Assembly (NCBI RefSeq): GCF_013409305.1
Contig: NZ_JACBZJ010000001.1
Coordinates: 3,286,001-3,350,000 of the forward strand
Source: Cellulomonas soli
GTDB lineage: Bacteria; Actinomycetota; Actinomycetes; Actinomycetales; Cellulomonadaceae
Length of the DNA stretch: 64,000 nucleotides
Reading direction: 5' to 3'
Position 1 is the first letter of the stretch. Every line of letters starts with the position of its first letter. Shown one piece after another: positions 26,167-34,588 of this stretch. Made by a program: the position numbers and the translations under genes. Below the pieces are notes generated by a model. That model saw nothing but the letters and a program-made list of their open reading frames with translations. It ran no database searches and was not told the DNA's origin.

Positions 26167-28370
26167 ACCCTTCCACAGGCGGCCGGGCCGTGATGTCGAC
26201 GACCGCAAGCGATGACGGCGCGATCTTCGAGAGGGCGGTGGCCCGGGTTCGTGCCGGCGAGCGTGCCGAGGTAGTCGCCTCGGCCCTGCTCGCCGAGCTC
26301 ACCCCCGATGAGCGTCTGTGGCTGCTGGACGGTGACGGCGAGTTCTGGTCGGGTATGGCCACGATGGGAGCGGCGTACAACGCCGAGCCGATCGTGCTCG
26401 GCGAGATCGCCAGGATCGGACTACCTGGCCTGCGGTTCAGCGATGGACCGCGGGGTGTCGTCATGGGCCGCTCCACGGCCTTCCCCGTACCGATGGCCCG
26501 GGGAGCTACATGGGACCCGGTGCTCGAGGAGCGGGTCGGCACCGCGATCGGTTCCGAGATGCGCGCGCAGGGCGGCAACCTGTTCGCGGGGGTGTGCATC
26601 AATCTCCCGCGTCACCCGGCCTGGGGCCGGGTGCAGGAAACCTACAGCGAGGACCCGCTGCTCCTGGGCGAGATGGGTGCCGCGCTGACCCGCGGGGTGC
26701 GTCGCCATGGCATGGCCGTGGCCAAGCACTTCGCGCTGAACTCGATGGAGAATGCGCGGTTCTCGGTCGACGTGCGGGTCGACGAGTCCGTGATGCACGA
26801 GGTCTACCTGCCGCACTTCCGCCGTGTCGTCGAGGAGGGCGTGGACGGGATCATGTCCGCGTACAACTCGGTGAACGGGGAGTGGGCGGGGCAGAACCCG
26901 GAGCTGCTCACCGGGGTGCTTCGGGACCGGTGGGGGTTCGAGGGGTTCACGATCTCCGACTTCATCTTCGGACTCCGTGACGCGACGGGCTCGCTGGCGG
27001 CGGGTCTGGACGTGGAGGCGCCGCTGCGCCAGCAGCGGGCCGCATACCTCGAAGAAGACTTGGACAGCGGTCTCGCGTCCTGGTCGGACGTCGACCGTGC
27101 CTGCGGGCGCATACTCGCGACCCAGCTGAGATTCCATGCCGCCCCTCGGGACCCGGCGCCGGGTCCCGAGGTCGTGTTCTGCCCGGCGCACCGGGAACTC
27201 GCCCGCGAAGCGGCCCGCTCGGCCGTCGTCCTGCTCAAGAACGACTCGGTCGACGGGGCCCCGCTCCTCCCGCTGAACCGGGAGCGTCTGCACAGCGTGG
27301 CCGTCCTAGGCAGGCTGGCAGACCTGACGAACACCGGCGACAAGGGCTCGTCGCACGTTCGCACCCCGCACGTCGTGACACCCCTCGAAGGGCTGCGTGC
27401 GGCATTGCCGACTGCCCAGGTGCGCGCCTCGCTGGACAGCGCCGACCTCAGCACCGCCGCGCAGGTGGCCAGTGAGGCGGACGTCGCGATCGTCGTCGTC
27501 GGGTACACCTACGAGGACGAGGGCGAGTACCTGGGTGCAGACGGGATGAACGCCCCGGGCGTCCGCGACCTCTTCCCACCATTCCCGCCGGGTGTCGACA
27601 TCGACCGCATGGCGTCGCAGAGCGGTCATGTTATGGGGGATGCGGACGGTGGTGACCGCGCCTCGTTGCGGCTGCGCGACGAGGACGTCGCCCTGATCCG
27701 CGCCGTGGCAGCGGTGAACTCCCGCACCGTCGTGGTGATGGTGGCCGCCGGCGCGGTGATCACCGAGGAGTGGCGGGATGCGGTCCCTGCGCTCGTGCTC
27801 GGGTGGTACGGCGGTAGCGAAGGAGGGTCCGGCCTCGCGGACGTGCTGGTAGGTGACGTCGACGCGACCGGGCGCCTGCCCTACTCCATTCCCACGTGCG
27901 AGGACCATCTGCCGCCGTTCGATCCGCACGCGACCTCCGTCGAGTACGACCGCTGGTTCGGGCAGAGGCTTCTTGACAGGGACGGTCACGCCGCCGCGTT
28001 TCCCATGGGGTACGGGTTGTCCTACACCCAGTTCAGGATCGACGACGTGCGCGTGGGGGGGCTCGACGAGCAGGGCTTCGACGCCCAGGTCGTCGTGACC
28101 AACAGCGGCGTACGGCGCGGACGTCAGGTCGTGCAGGTGTATGCGGTGAGGGACGACGTCGCCGACTGCCCAGCACGCGTGCTCGTAGGGTTCGCCACGG
28201 CCTGGCTCGATGCGGGCACGGCACGCACGCTGTCCGTGCGCTGCTCGGTCCGCCCGCTCCAGCGCTGGGTGGGTGGCGGGTTCGCCCCGGCTGCCGGACG
28301 GGTCGGTATTGAGGCGGCTGCATTCAGTGGAGATCCCGATGCCGCCAGGACGACCCTGGACCTCGTCTGA
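26163..28370 (+). CDS. GH3 beta-glycosidase, second copy
   Basis: Complete GH3 enzyme of 735 residues: N-terminal barrel (ARIGLPGLRFSDGPRGVVMG, AVAKHFALNSMENARFSVDV), nucleophile Asp at about 267 in TISDFIFG, alpha/beta sandwich (VVLLKNDSVDGAPLLPLNRE), and a C-terminal fibronectin-III-like domain (GRQVVQVYAVRDD). Several insertions distinguish it from the first GH3. The GTG at 26163 overlaps the MFS stop (GTGA); ATG 26193 is an alternative. No signal peptide. It is expected to hydrolyse the product brought in by the adjacent transporter, perhaps after rhamnose removal. Confidence 0.94.
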   Translation: MNPSTGGRAVMSTTASDDGAIFERAVARVRAGERAEVVASALLAELTPDERLWLLDGDGEFWSGMATMGAAYNAEPIVLGEIARIGLPGLRFSDGPRGVVMGRSTAFPVPMARGATWDPVLEERVGTAIGSEMRAQGGNLFAGVCINLPRHPAWGRVQETYSEDPLLLGEMGAALTRGVRRHGMAVAKHFALNSMENARFSVDVRVDESVMHEVYLPHFRRVVEEGVDGIMSAYNSVNGEWAGQNPELLTGVLRDRWGFEGFTISDFIFGLRDATGSLAAGLDVEAPLRQQRAAYLEEDLDSGLASWSDVDRACGRILATQLRFHAAPRDPAPGPEVVFCPAHRELAREAARSAVVLLKNDSVDGAPLLPLNRERLHSVAVLGRLADLTNTGDKGSSHVRTPHVVTPLEGLRAALPTAQVRASLDSADLSTAAQVASEADVAIVVVGYTYEDEGEYLGADGMNAPGVRDLFPPFPPGVDIDRMASQSGHVMGDADGGDRASLRLRDEDVALIRAVAAVNSRTVVVMVAAGAVITEEWRDAVPALVLGWYGGSEGGSGLADVLVGDVDATGRLPYSIPTCEDHLPPFDPHATSVEYDRWFGQRLLDRDGHAAAFPMGYGLSYTQFRIDDVRVGGLDEQGFDAQVVVTNSGVRRGRQVVQVYAVRDDVADCPARVLVGFATAWLDAGTARTLSVRCSVRPLQRWVGGGFAPAAGRVGIEAAAFSGDPDAARTTLDLV

Positions 28371-28613
28371 GGGACCCCGAAGGAGGATGTCTGACCTCGT
28401 CGACCCAGTCGGCGCTCGGTCCAGGAGCGGAGTCGCGGGGCGACTCGGTGCCGCGGCGGGGGTAGGCGTGGCACGACGGCTACCGCGAGTGGAGTACCTG
28501 GCTCGCACCCTCAGGCTGACGCGGGTGTCGGGCGGTCGGTGCGACCGTACAAGCAGGACCACGACAACCAGGGGCCGTGTCGACCCCTCATCCCGCAAGG
28601 ACGTTCTGCCCCG

Positions 28614-29087
28614 ATGACCGCATGGCCAGATGACGATGTGACCCGTGAGAGTGCCTCGATGTTCGAGGAGGTCGAACTCGACGACGGCGCTGTGAAGCTC
28701 TATCGCAGGCACACCAACGGCGGCGGCCGAGTTGCCCTGGACGCCCAGGCGCACTCCACCGCCTACATCGCCGACTCCACCTGGGTCGACTCCGGTGCAG
28801 CCGTCCGGGCGGGTGCGCATCTTGGTCCGCACAGCTGGGTCGAACGCGACGCGCAGGTCGAGGCTGAGGTGACGATCGGCGAGCACGCCCACGTGGGGGC
28901 GGGTGCGGTGATCGGCGCCGGTTCCAGGCTCGGGAGCCGCGCAAGGGTTGGCGCGGGCGTACAGCTGGCGGCTGGCACGGTCGTCGCCCCTGAGGCTCGG
29001 GTCGAGCGCCGCGCTCTCGCGCGGCGCAGATCCGTCAGCTCGCCCACGCCGGGCGTGACGGATCGGATGAGTCGTGCTCGGGCCTGA
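28614..29087 (+). CDS. Left-handed beta-helix (hexapeptide-repeat) protein
   Basis: A 157-residue protein whose middle holds hexapeptide repeats with small or hydrophobic residues every sixth position (STWVDSGAAVRAGAHLGPHS, VTIGEHAHVGAGAVIGAGS), the fold of LbH acyltransferases. The N-terminal 45 residues are acidic and unfamiliar. No catalytic His in the usual acyltransferase context can be assigned, so it may be structural or a sugar acetyltransferase. The C-terminus is arginine-rich. The ATG at 28614 is the best start but the ribosome site is weak (AAGGA 11-15 bp upstream). The 240 bp before it hold a 77-codon frame I do not trust. Confidence 0.65.
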   Translation: MTAWPDDDVTRESASMFEEVELDDGAVKLYRRHTNGGGRVALDAQAHSTAYIADSTWVDSGAAVRAGAHLGPHSWVERDAQVEAEVTIGEHAHVGAGAVIGAGSRLGSRARVGAGVQLAAGTVVAPEARVERRALARRRSVSSPTPGVTDRMSRARA

Positions 29088-29191
29088 CCGGAGGGCGCCT
29101 GTGAGTACGTCAGCCGCAGGGAGCTTCCGGCCTGCCCGCTTCGTCGGGACTGCCGTTCTTCACGGCCTCACGCGTCGAGAGGGGGTGCCAC

Positions 29192-30859
29192 ATGGGAGAC
29201 CTCAGAGACTATCTGCGGTGGCGCGGTGACATCAGCCTGGCCGAGCGGGCGTTCAACGACGTCGACAACCTCGTGCTGTGCGCGCTGGCCTACCTGGACC
29301 TCGGCGGCGTCATTCCGGCGCCCGGGGGAGGGTCGGTGTCGGTGCGTGTGGCGGCCGAGCGGCTCACGACGGCACGCTCGGCTGCGCCACCGGGAGGCGG
29401 CGACCGGCGGCTCGCACTGATGCCCGCCGCGCTGCTCACCGAGCTGGCCGCTGCACGACGCTTCTCCGGTGCCGAACTGTCGGACTACGTGGATCTGGTC
29501 GACGAGCGAGTGGGCACGCAGTTCGCCGCCCTGTCCGTGCACCTCGACGACGGGACCACGTACGTGGCCTACCGCGGCACCGACAACACCTTGGTCGGGT
29601 GGCGCGAGGACTTCACGATGAGCTTTCAGGAGGTGCCTGCACAGGCGAGCGCCGCCGAGTACCTCAGTGAACGCCTCACCGAGCACGACCGGCCCGTCCG
29701 CGTCGGCGGCCACTCCAAGGGCGGGAACCTCGCCTCCTTCGCCGCGATGCGACTGGGGGCCGATCCTCGCGAGAGGGTCGTGGCCGTCTACAACAACGAC
29801 GGCCCGGGCTTCAGCCCTGAGGTCGTCGACGCGGAGGCCTACGCCTGGCTGGCGACGCGGCTGACGAAGGTGGTGCCGCAGTTCGCGGTGGTCGGCATGC
29901 TGTTCGAGCGCGGGACTGCCTCGCACGTCGTCACCAGCAGCGCCCGAGGCCTGATGCAGCACGACCTGATGACGTGGCAGGTCGAAGGCGCCGACCTGAT
30001 GCGGGCCGATGGACTCTCCCCGCAGGCAACCGCCCTCAACCGTGCGATCGACAGCTGGCTGGAGGGTGCCGCGCGCGAGGACCGCCGGGCGTTCACCGAG
30101 GCGTTCTTCCAGGCGCTGGCCGCAGGGGGTGCCACTCTCGTCGTCGATGTCGCCAGCACCGAGTACGGCAGCTTCGAGTCGGTCTTGTTCGCCCTGCGCC
30201 GCTCCCGTGGACAGACGCGCCGTCCGGTGCGGCTAGGGCTGACCGTGGCGCTGCGAGCCGTGGCCGACGTCGGCTGGCGCCGGGTGGTCCGCGAGCGTCG
30301 CACCGTGCGCGCCGGCCTGCTGCTCGTGCTCGGCGCCTTCTTGGCGATCGTCCCGCACGTCGCCGTGCAGATCCTCGGCGCGCTCGCGGTCCTCACCTTC
30401 CTTGTGGTCGCGACGACGCGGCTGATCCGCCACCTGCTGCGGTTCCGGGACTCGTCGCGGTTGAGCCGGCGGTCCGCGGTGGCCCTGGTGGCCTCGGGCT
30501 GCGCGGTGCTGGCCGTCATCTCGAGGCTCGATCTGCTGGTGGTCCCTACGAACGTGCTGCTCGGTGTGTGCCTGCTGGCCGGCGCGTGGTCACACGCGCG
30601 CGCAGCCGTGAGCGTGGCTTCCCCGGCGCGGGGACGCTCGACGCGATCGATCCTGCTGCTCGTCAGCGCAGCGGTGGCCTTCCTCATGGGCGTCACAGCC
30701 CTCTCGACCGCCGGCCTGGTGCTGCCCATGTTCGTCATGCAGGTCGGCGGGTACTGCCTGGTCGTCGGCGCGCTAGAGGCGTACTTCAGCCTGCGTGACG
30801 CCAGCGCGCCATCACTGGCGCGCCTGACTGCGGACGCGTACCTGCCGACGGGGCCGTGA
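29192..30859 (+). CDS. Mbeg1-like (DUF2974) lipase-fold membrane protein
   Basis: A 555-residue protein with an N-terminal alpha/beta-hydrolase-like domain of the DUF2974/Mbeg1 type. It begins MGDLRDYLRWRGDISLAERA, contains VAYRGTDNTLVGWREDF and the nucleophile-elbow motif VGGHSKGGNLASF at about residue 170. Such domains resemble class-3 lipases. After about residue 365 the protein is membrane-embedded, with about six helices (LLLVLGAFLAIVPHVAVQIL and others). The function of the family is not established; a membrane-bound esterase is the simplest guess. It stands alone, with a GAGGGGGTG ribosome site. Confidence 0.85.
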   Translation: MGDLRDYLRWRGDISLAERAFNDVDNLVLCALAYLDLGGVIPAPGGGSVSVRVAAERLTTARSAAPPGGGDRRLALMPAALLTELAAARRFSGAELSDYVDLVDERVGTQFAALSVHLDDGTTYVAYRGTDNTLVGWREDFTMSFQEVPAQASAAEYLSERLTEHDRPVRVGGHSKGGNLASFAAMRLGADPRERVVAVYNNDGPGFSPEVVDAEAYAWLATRLTKVVPQFAVVGMLFERGTASHVVTSSARGLMQHDLMTWQVEGADLMRADGLSPQATALNRAIDSWLEGAAREDRRAFTEAFFQALAAGGATLVVDVASTEYGSFESVLFALRRSRGQTRRPVRLGLTVALRAVADVGWRRVVRERRTVRAGLLLVLGAFLAIVPHVAVQILGALAVLTFLVVATTRLIRHLLRFRDSSRLSRRSAVALVASGCAVLAVISRLDLLVVPTNVLLGVCLLAGAWSHARAAVSVASPARGRSTRSILLLVSAAVAFLMGVTALSTAGLVLPMFVMQVGGYCLVVGALEAYFSLRDASAPSLARLTADAYLPTGP

Positions 30860-31078
30860 CGGGGGAGGCGCGAGGTGGTGACGCGGCTCGGCGACGGGTG
30901 TCCTGCCGTCCAGCGCACGGCCCGAGGTCGCCGCGCCGTGACGACTGTGGGAGATCGCGACGTGCCCGGACCGAAGCGTCTCGCTCTCGCCATCGCGCGG
31001 ATGCTGGGCCACGGTGCGCGTGGCCGAGCTGCACCTCGGGTCGCAGCCATGGCGTGACGGGGCTGCAGCTCTCTTGGC

Positions 31079-32086
31079 TCAGGCAGTCTGGCCCGGGACC
31101 AGGAAGAACTCCGGTGCCGTGGGCGTGTGCTCGGGTGAGACACCCAGACTCATCAAGGTGACCGCGACAAGGCCCTGAGCGATTGCGCTCGGGTCGTAGC
31201 CGATGGTGGTCAGGCGAGGCGTCAGAGCGCGCGAGAGGGGCGAGTTGTCCACACCGATGACCGCCACGTCCTTCGGAACGGCCCACCCCGAGTCGCCAGC
31301 CCGCGCGATCAGGGCGAGCGCGACATCGTCGTTGTAGCACCCGAGAGCAATGCCCGGGGCTCCGGCCCCCCGCAGCAGCTGCCCGGCGTCGCGGTCGTCA
31401 AGCGCGATGTCGATGACGGTCGGGGAATCCACACCGGCTCGCTCGCAGGCCTGACGGAAGCCCACGACCCTGGAGTCTCCGTACACGTTGTCGCGGGAGT
31501 CGGTGAGCCTGGCGTAGCCCAGCCGGCGATAGCCGCGCTCAATGAGGTGGGTGGCCTGCAGGTCGCCGATCACGCTGTTCTGCTCGCGCTCCGTCGGCGC
31601 CGAACTGTCCGAGGCCACGAGGGGGATGCCGCGCGCGGCGAGAAGCTCGTGCAGCGCAGGGTTGAGCTGAGCCATCGCAAGGACCGCGGCAGGCTGCAGC
31701 GCCGCGAGGAAGCGCTCGAAGGCGGGGACGTCATTCGCGGAGAACCGGGTGACCAGCGTGAAGCCACGACGTGCAAGCTCCGAGGTCATCACGTCGAGCA
31801 TGTCCTGAAGGTGGCCACCGAAGGTCGTGTAGGGAACCACTGCCACCACGACATCGCTGGTGCCGCGCGCTAACGCTCGCCCGGCCAGTGAGGGCTGGTA
31901 GTCCAGGCGCGCGGCTGTCTCGAGCACTCGTTCGCGGGTTGCTGCTGCGAAGCGGTCCCCACGACCGTTGAGGATCTGGCTGACAGCTCCCCGAGACACG
32001 CCCGCCGCCCGCGCTACGTCGGCGCTGGTCACCGGGCTAACAGGGTGCGCGGGCAGATGCGACTCGCGCTGCATGGACATGGTCAC
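31079..32086 (-). CDS. LacI-family transcriptional regulator
   Basis: LacI/GalR-type regulator of 335 residues. The helix-turn-helix and hinge are clear (VTSADVARAAGVSRGAVSQI, then LDYQPSLAGRALARGTSDVV) and are followed by a periplasmic-binding-protein-like effector domain ending VTLMSLGVSPEHTPTAPEFF. The start is GTG 32086 or ATG 32080/32074; all keep the DNA-binding domain. It is the only complete LacI-type gene in the window and a natural candidate to bind the central-CG palindromes before GH and importer genes. A perfect palindrome at 32215-32230 lies 129 bp upstream. Confidence 0.94.
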   Translation of the reverse strand: MTMSMQRESHLPAHPVSPVTSADVARAAGVSRGAVSQILNGRGDRFAAATRERVLETAARLDYQPSLAGRALARGTSDVVVAVVPYTTFGGHLQDMLDVMTSELARRGFTLVTRFSANDVPAFERFLAALQPAAVLAMAQLNPALHELLAARGIPLVASDSSAPTEREQNSVIGDLQATHLIERGYRRLGYARLTDSRDNVYGDSRVVGFRQACERAGVDSPTVIDIALDDRDAGQLLRGAGAPGIALGCYNDDVALALIARAGDSGWAVPKDVAVIGVDNSPLSRALTPRLTTIGYDPSAIAQGLVAVTLMSLGVSPEHTPTAPEFFLVPGQTA

Positions 32087-32214
32087 ACGCTACCTGAGCG
32101 GCACTCCAGCGGGTTCGGAGCGACCGGTTCCACGTCGTTCGGCGGCGGGCGCGGGAGCGTCCCAGGGTGTCGGCGCACCGTGCGCACGTGGAGCCCCGTC
32201 CTTCGGAACCTGGA

Positions 32215-32230
32215 TACCGCATCTGCGGTA
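32215..32230. promoter_or_regulatory. Palindrome upstream of lacI-type gene
   Basis: TACCGCATCTGCGGTA has perfect 7-bp arms around TC and shares both arms with the site at 13322-13337. It lies in the 260-bp gap between the regulator and the IS3 element; nothing else is recognisable in that gap. Confidence 0.65.
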
Positions 32231-32388
32231 CCTACCCGACCGTGCCGGGACGATGTGCAGCCAGAGCCCGGCTGTGATGCTCCTGGGGTGCCCCACGACT
32301 CACGCCCTTCAGTGTCCTGGCCCCAGCGTGGCGCGAGCCCCAGAGGGGGTCTGCCCCCGGTCTGGTTGACACTCGGGGTTTGCGGTAG

Positions 32389-33270
32389 TCAGGCCGCGTC
32401 TGCGGCCGTGTAGATCATCTCAAACTCGACGGGCGTGAGTTTGCCGAGGGCGCGTTGGCGGCGTCGGCGGTTGTACTTGGTCTCGATCCAGGTCACGATC
32501 GCCAGGCGCAGGTCGTCGCGGGTGTGCCAGCGGCGGGTGTTCAGGACGTTCTTCTGCAGCAGGGAGAAGAAGCTCTCCATGCTCGCGTTGTCGCCCGCGC
32601 CGTAGGAGCGGCCCATCGACCCGACCAGGCCGTTGTTCGCCAGCAGCCGCTGGGTCGCCTTGGCACGGAACTGGCCGCCTCGGTCCGAATGACACACCGT
32701 GCCGGCCGGTGAGCGCAGCGCGATCGCGTTGCGCATCGCCGCCCGCGCGAGGGACGACTTCATGCGCGAGTCGATGGAGTACCCGACGATCTTGTTCGAG
32801 TAGACGTCCTTGATCGCGCAGATGTAGAGCTTGCCCTCGGCGGTGGGGTGCTCGGAGATGTCCCACAGCCACACCTGGTTCGGGGCGTGCGCGACGAACT
32901 CGTGACGGACCACGCCGTGCTCGTCGACCACCGCGAGCAGGTCGTCGTGCGGCGCGGGGCCGGCCGTCGCGGGCTTGGACCGCTTCTTGTGGTGGCTGGC
33001 GCTGATGCCGGCGATCCGGCACAACCGGTGCACCCGGTTCTCCCCGACGCTGATCTTGTGCTCGTCGGCCAGCTCGTCGGTGATGAACCGGTAGCCGAGC
33101 GTCGCGTCGTCGCCATGGATCTCGTAGATCGCGGCAAGGACGTGCGCGTCGTCCCAGTCCCGGTCGCAGACCGGGTTCTTGAGCCACTTGTCGTACCCCT
33201 GGGTCGACAGGCCCAGGACCCGGCACGCCACCGCGACCGGCACCCTGATGCGGGCGCCGGCCGCGGCCAT
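32389..33270 (-). CDS. IS3 transposase OrfB (DDE integrase part)
   Basis: Catalytic part of the IS3 transposase, 293 residues if started at its own ATG. It has an N-terminal HTH_21-like region (YGYRF-type motif seen as TLGYRFITDELAD), then an rve integrase core with Asp in WLWDISEHPTAEGKLY, Asp in CHSDRGGQF, and Glu in NASMESFFSLLQKNV, and the C-terminal KYNRRRRQRALGKLTPVEFE. It is normally made as an OrfAB fusion by -1 frameshifting at the heptamer at 33294-33300. In the shifted frame the join reads LPGK then IVFPLVREMAAAGA, which restores continuity. Confidence 0.93.
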   Translation of the reverse strand: MAAAGARIRVPVAVACRVLGLSTQGYDKWLKNPVCDRDWDDAHVLAAIYEIHGDDATLGYRFITDELADEHKISVGENRVHRLCRIAGISASHHKKRSKPATAGPAPHDDLLAVVDEHGVVRHEFVAHAPNQVWLWDISEHPTAEGKLYICAIKDVYSNKIVGYSIDSRMKSSLARAAMRNAIALRSPAGTVCHSDRGGQFRAKATQRLLANNGLVGSMGRSYGAGDNASMESFFSLLQKNVLNTRRWHTRDDLRLAIVTWIETKYNRRRRQRALGKLTPVEFEMIYTAADAA

Positions 33271-33290
33271 CTCACGGACGAGCGGGAAGA

Positions 33291-33578
33291 CTATTTTCCC
33301 GGCAGACCCGCCTGCGCGAGGTAGGCGGCCGCGCGGCGCAGGACCTCGTTCTCCTGCTCCAGCACCCGGATCCGCTTGCGCGCCTCACGCAGCTCGGCGC
33401 GCTCGGCCTGGGTCGGCCCGGACCGTCGGCCGTCCTCGACGTCGGCCTGCTTCATCCAGTTCGACAACGACCCTTCGGAGATACCGAAGTCCTTCGCGAT
33501 CTGCGTCAGCGGCACCTGCCCCTTGCGGGCCACGGCCACGACGTCGTCGCGGAACTCCTTGGGATACGGCTTTGCCAC
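33291..33578 (-). CDS. IS3 transposase OrfA (helix-turn-helix part)
   Basis: A 95-residue protein with the HTH_Tnp_1 fold (YPKEFRDDVVAVARKGQVPL then DFGISEGSLSNWMKQADVED) and a C-terminal leucine-zipper-like helix (LEQENEVLRRAAAYLAQ). It binds the element ends. It starts at GTG with AAGGA upstream and ends at TAG directly after the slippery heptamer. Confidence 0.92.
   Translation of the reverse strand: MAKPYPKEFRDDVVAVARKGQVPLTQIAKDFGISEGSLSNWMKQADVEDGRRSGPTQAERAELREARKRIRVLEQENEVLRRAAAYLAQAGLPGK
33294..33300 (-). other. Programmed -1 frameshift heptamer
   Basis: On the coding strand the sequence is G GGA AAA followed at once by the TAG stop of orfA, a canonical X XXY YYZ slippery heptamer. 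A -1 slip joins orfA to the orfB frame, as required for the IS3 OrfAB transposase. Confidence 0.75.
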
Positions 33579-33608
33579 GGGGACATCCTTCCAGCGAGGA
33601 CCAGATCC

Positions 33609-33863
33609 TCACAGGTCAGGTGTCAACCAAACTCGGGGCAGACCCGTGGGCCCGCCGGACACGTCCTGAAGAACGCACAGCACTCCAGCGCCACGGGCCA
33701 CGACGCTCACCGGGACGTCGGTCCACGTCCCGTCGTAGAGCCGCACGTGCGCGATCGCTGGCCGCGGGGGAGTGACCAGCCACTGCGGCTTCGGCTCGGG
33801 CTGGGTGACGATCCACCGTGCGTACCAGTCGGTGCCGGGCTGGCTGCGGTGCGTGGCGCTCAC
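33609..33863 (-). CDS. Small unknown protein, 3' end replaced by IS3
   Basis: An 84-codon frame starting GTG 33863 that overlaps the stop of the upstream gene (GTGA). It reads SATHRSQPGTDWYARWIVTQ, then HVRLYDGTWTDVPVSVVARG. From about residue 73 the frame lies inside the IS3 right end, so the last dozen residues (RVWLTPDL) are not native and the gene is truncated. I do not recognise a family. Co-transcription with the upstream gene from the SOS-box promoter is likely. Confidence 0.55.
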   Translation of the reverse strand: MSATHRSQPGTDWYARWIVTQPEPKPQWLVTPPRPAIAHVRLYDGTWTDVPVSVVARGAGVLCVLQDVSGGPTGLPRVWLTPDL

Positions 33864-34114
33864 GTGTGCCGCCTCGTGACCGCCGAGGCCCACACCCACA
33901 CCCAGCCCTCACGCTCGTCCGCGTCGAAGTAGTGCAGCGACACCGTGCGCTTCGTCCACGCCACCGCTTCGGCAGCGATCTCCACGTCGCGCCCGCGGCC
34001 GTTGATGATCCACGCCGTCACGGGTACCGGGATGTCCGGACGCTGGATCGGGGTGTCAGCGATCTTCGTCGGCACGGATCGCGCCGTCGCACGCGAGGGG
34101 ATTCGGTCGACCAC
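33860..34114 (-). CDS. Small unknown protein behind an SOS box
   Basis: A protein of about 84 residues that I do not recognise. Its conserved-looking part is TAWIINGRGRDVEIAAEAVA, then SLHYFDADEREGWVWVWASA, rich in aromatic residues and perhaps a small beta-barrel. The frame opens at ATG 34150, but that ATG overlaps the promoter side of the SOS box. TACGCT at 34121-34126 fits a -10 box, which would place the transcript start at about GTG 34114 and make the gene leaderless; GTG 34075 is a third choice. It is the first gene of a two-gene unit. Confidence 0.55.
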   Translation of the reverse strand: MVDRIPSRATARSVPTKIADTPIQRPDIPVPVTAWIINGRGRDVEIAAEAVAWTKRTVSLHYFDADEREGWVWVWASAVTRRHT

Positions 34115-34420
34115 GCGACGAGCGTAGATCGAACACGTGTTCGACTGCATCCCTCAAGGCCACGGCGACGCGAGACCATTGGCGCCGGTCGTCGACATCG
34201 GCACCGGTCGGCAGGGGCAGGCGGTGCGGCAGCCGTGTGGGCGTGAGTGGTAGCCGGCTGCCATGCGCGACCTGACGTGTGGGAGCCGAGGGAAGGCGCC
34301 ACGAAGGGGAGGCCGTGCCCGCTGAGCGCGCTGCGCGCGACGTCTCGCGAGCCCTGGGCGCTCACATGGTGGAACCGAGTGACGTTCTGATCGGGCACGT
34401 ATTGGGCACGACAGCACGAA
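34115..34420. other. Gap between SOS-box unit and terminator
   Basis: Apart from the SOS promoter at its left end I see no gene here. Open frames on both strands lack start signals and family resemblance. Confidence 0.45.
34129..34144. promoter_or_regulatory. SOS box (LexA operator)
   Basis: TCGAACACGTGTTCGA is a perfect 16-bp palindrome and matches the actinobacterial LexA consensus TCGAAC-N4-GTTCGA. It lies 2-8 bp upstream of a -10-like TACGCT on the minus strand, in the promoter of the small two-gene unit. Confidence 0.85.
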
Positions 34421-34440
34421 GGCCCCCTCGAAAGGGGGCC
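34421..34440. terminator. Hairpin beside the att site
   Basis: GGCCCCCT-CGAA-AGGGGGCC is a perfect 8-bp stem with a tetraloop, followed on the plus strand by a T-rich stretch (CTTCTTT) at 34448-34454. It lies 16 bp from the tRNA fragment and would insulate it from the left. Confidence 0.6.
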
Positions 34441-34456
34441 TGACCTGCTTCTTTAC

Positions 34457-34490
34457 TGGCTCCCTCGACTGGACTCGAACCAGTAACCGC
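34457..34490 (-). other. tRNA-Asn 3' end, probable att site
   Basis: On the minus strand this is GCGGTTACTGG-TTCGAGT-CCAGTCGAGGGAGCCA. The T stem ACTGG/CCAGT, the T loop TTCGAGT, the 3' acceptor strand CGAGGGA, discriminator G and CCA are all present and match the 3' end of actinobacterial tRNA-Asn. The 5' acceptor strand, D arm and a proper anticodon arm are absent, so this is a fragment. An integrase gene starts 150 bp away, which marks the fragment as an attachment site. Confidence 0.75.
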
Positions 34491-34588
34491 TGGGAGGGCG
34501 GCTCCAGTGCTGACCGGGTGTATTTGCAGGTCAGCGCCCGATACGCGCTAGCCGTCTGGCGCCTCGAGTGGCCTGAAGTACCCTCTTA

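Larger units (their letters stand above)
32347..33645 (-). mobile_element. IS3-family insertion sequence
   Basis: The terminal inverted repeats are GGGTCTGCCCCCGGTCTGGT at the left end and, read inward, GGGTCTGCCCCGAGTTTGGT at the right end; both continue TGACAC. The element is about 1.3 kb with overlapping orfA and orfB on the minus strand. No 3-4 bp target duplication can be seen because the flanks are GC-rich and ambiguous. It interrupts the 3' end of a small gene on its right side. Confidence 0.9.

Noticed and set aside
28387..28617. 77-codon frame after the second GH3 gene
   Set aside because: AGGAGG abuts its ATG with no spacing and the sequence is Arg/Ser-rich without a family; probably a non-coding leader.
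34457..34556. Complete tRNA gene near the integrase
   Set aside because: Only the T arm, acceptor 3' strand and CCA are present; no matching 5' acceptor strand or anticodon arm can be folded.
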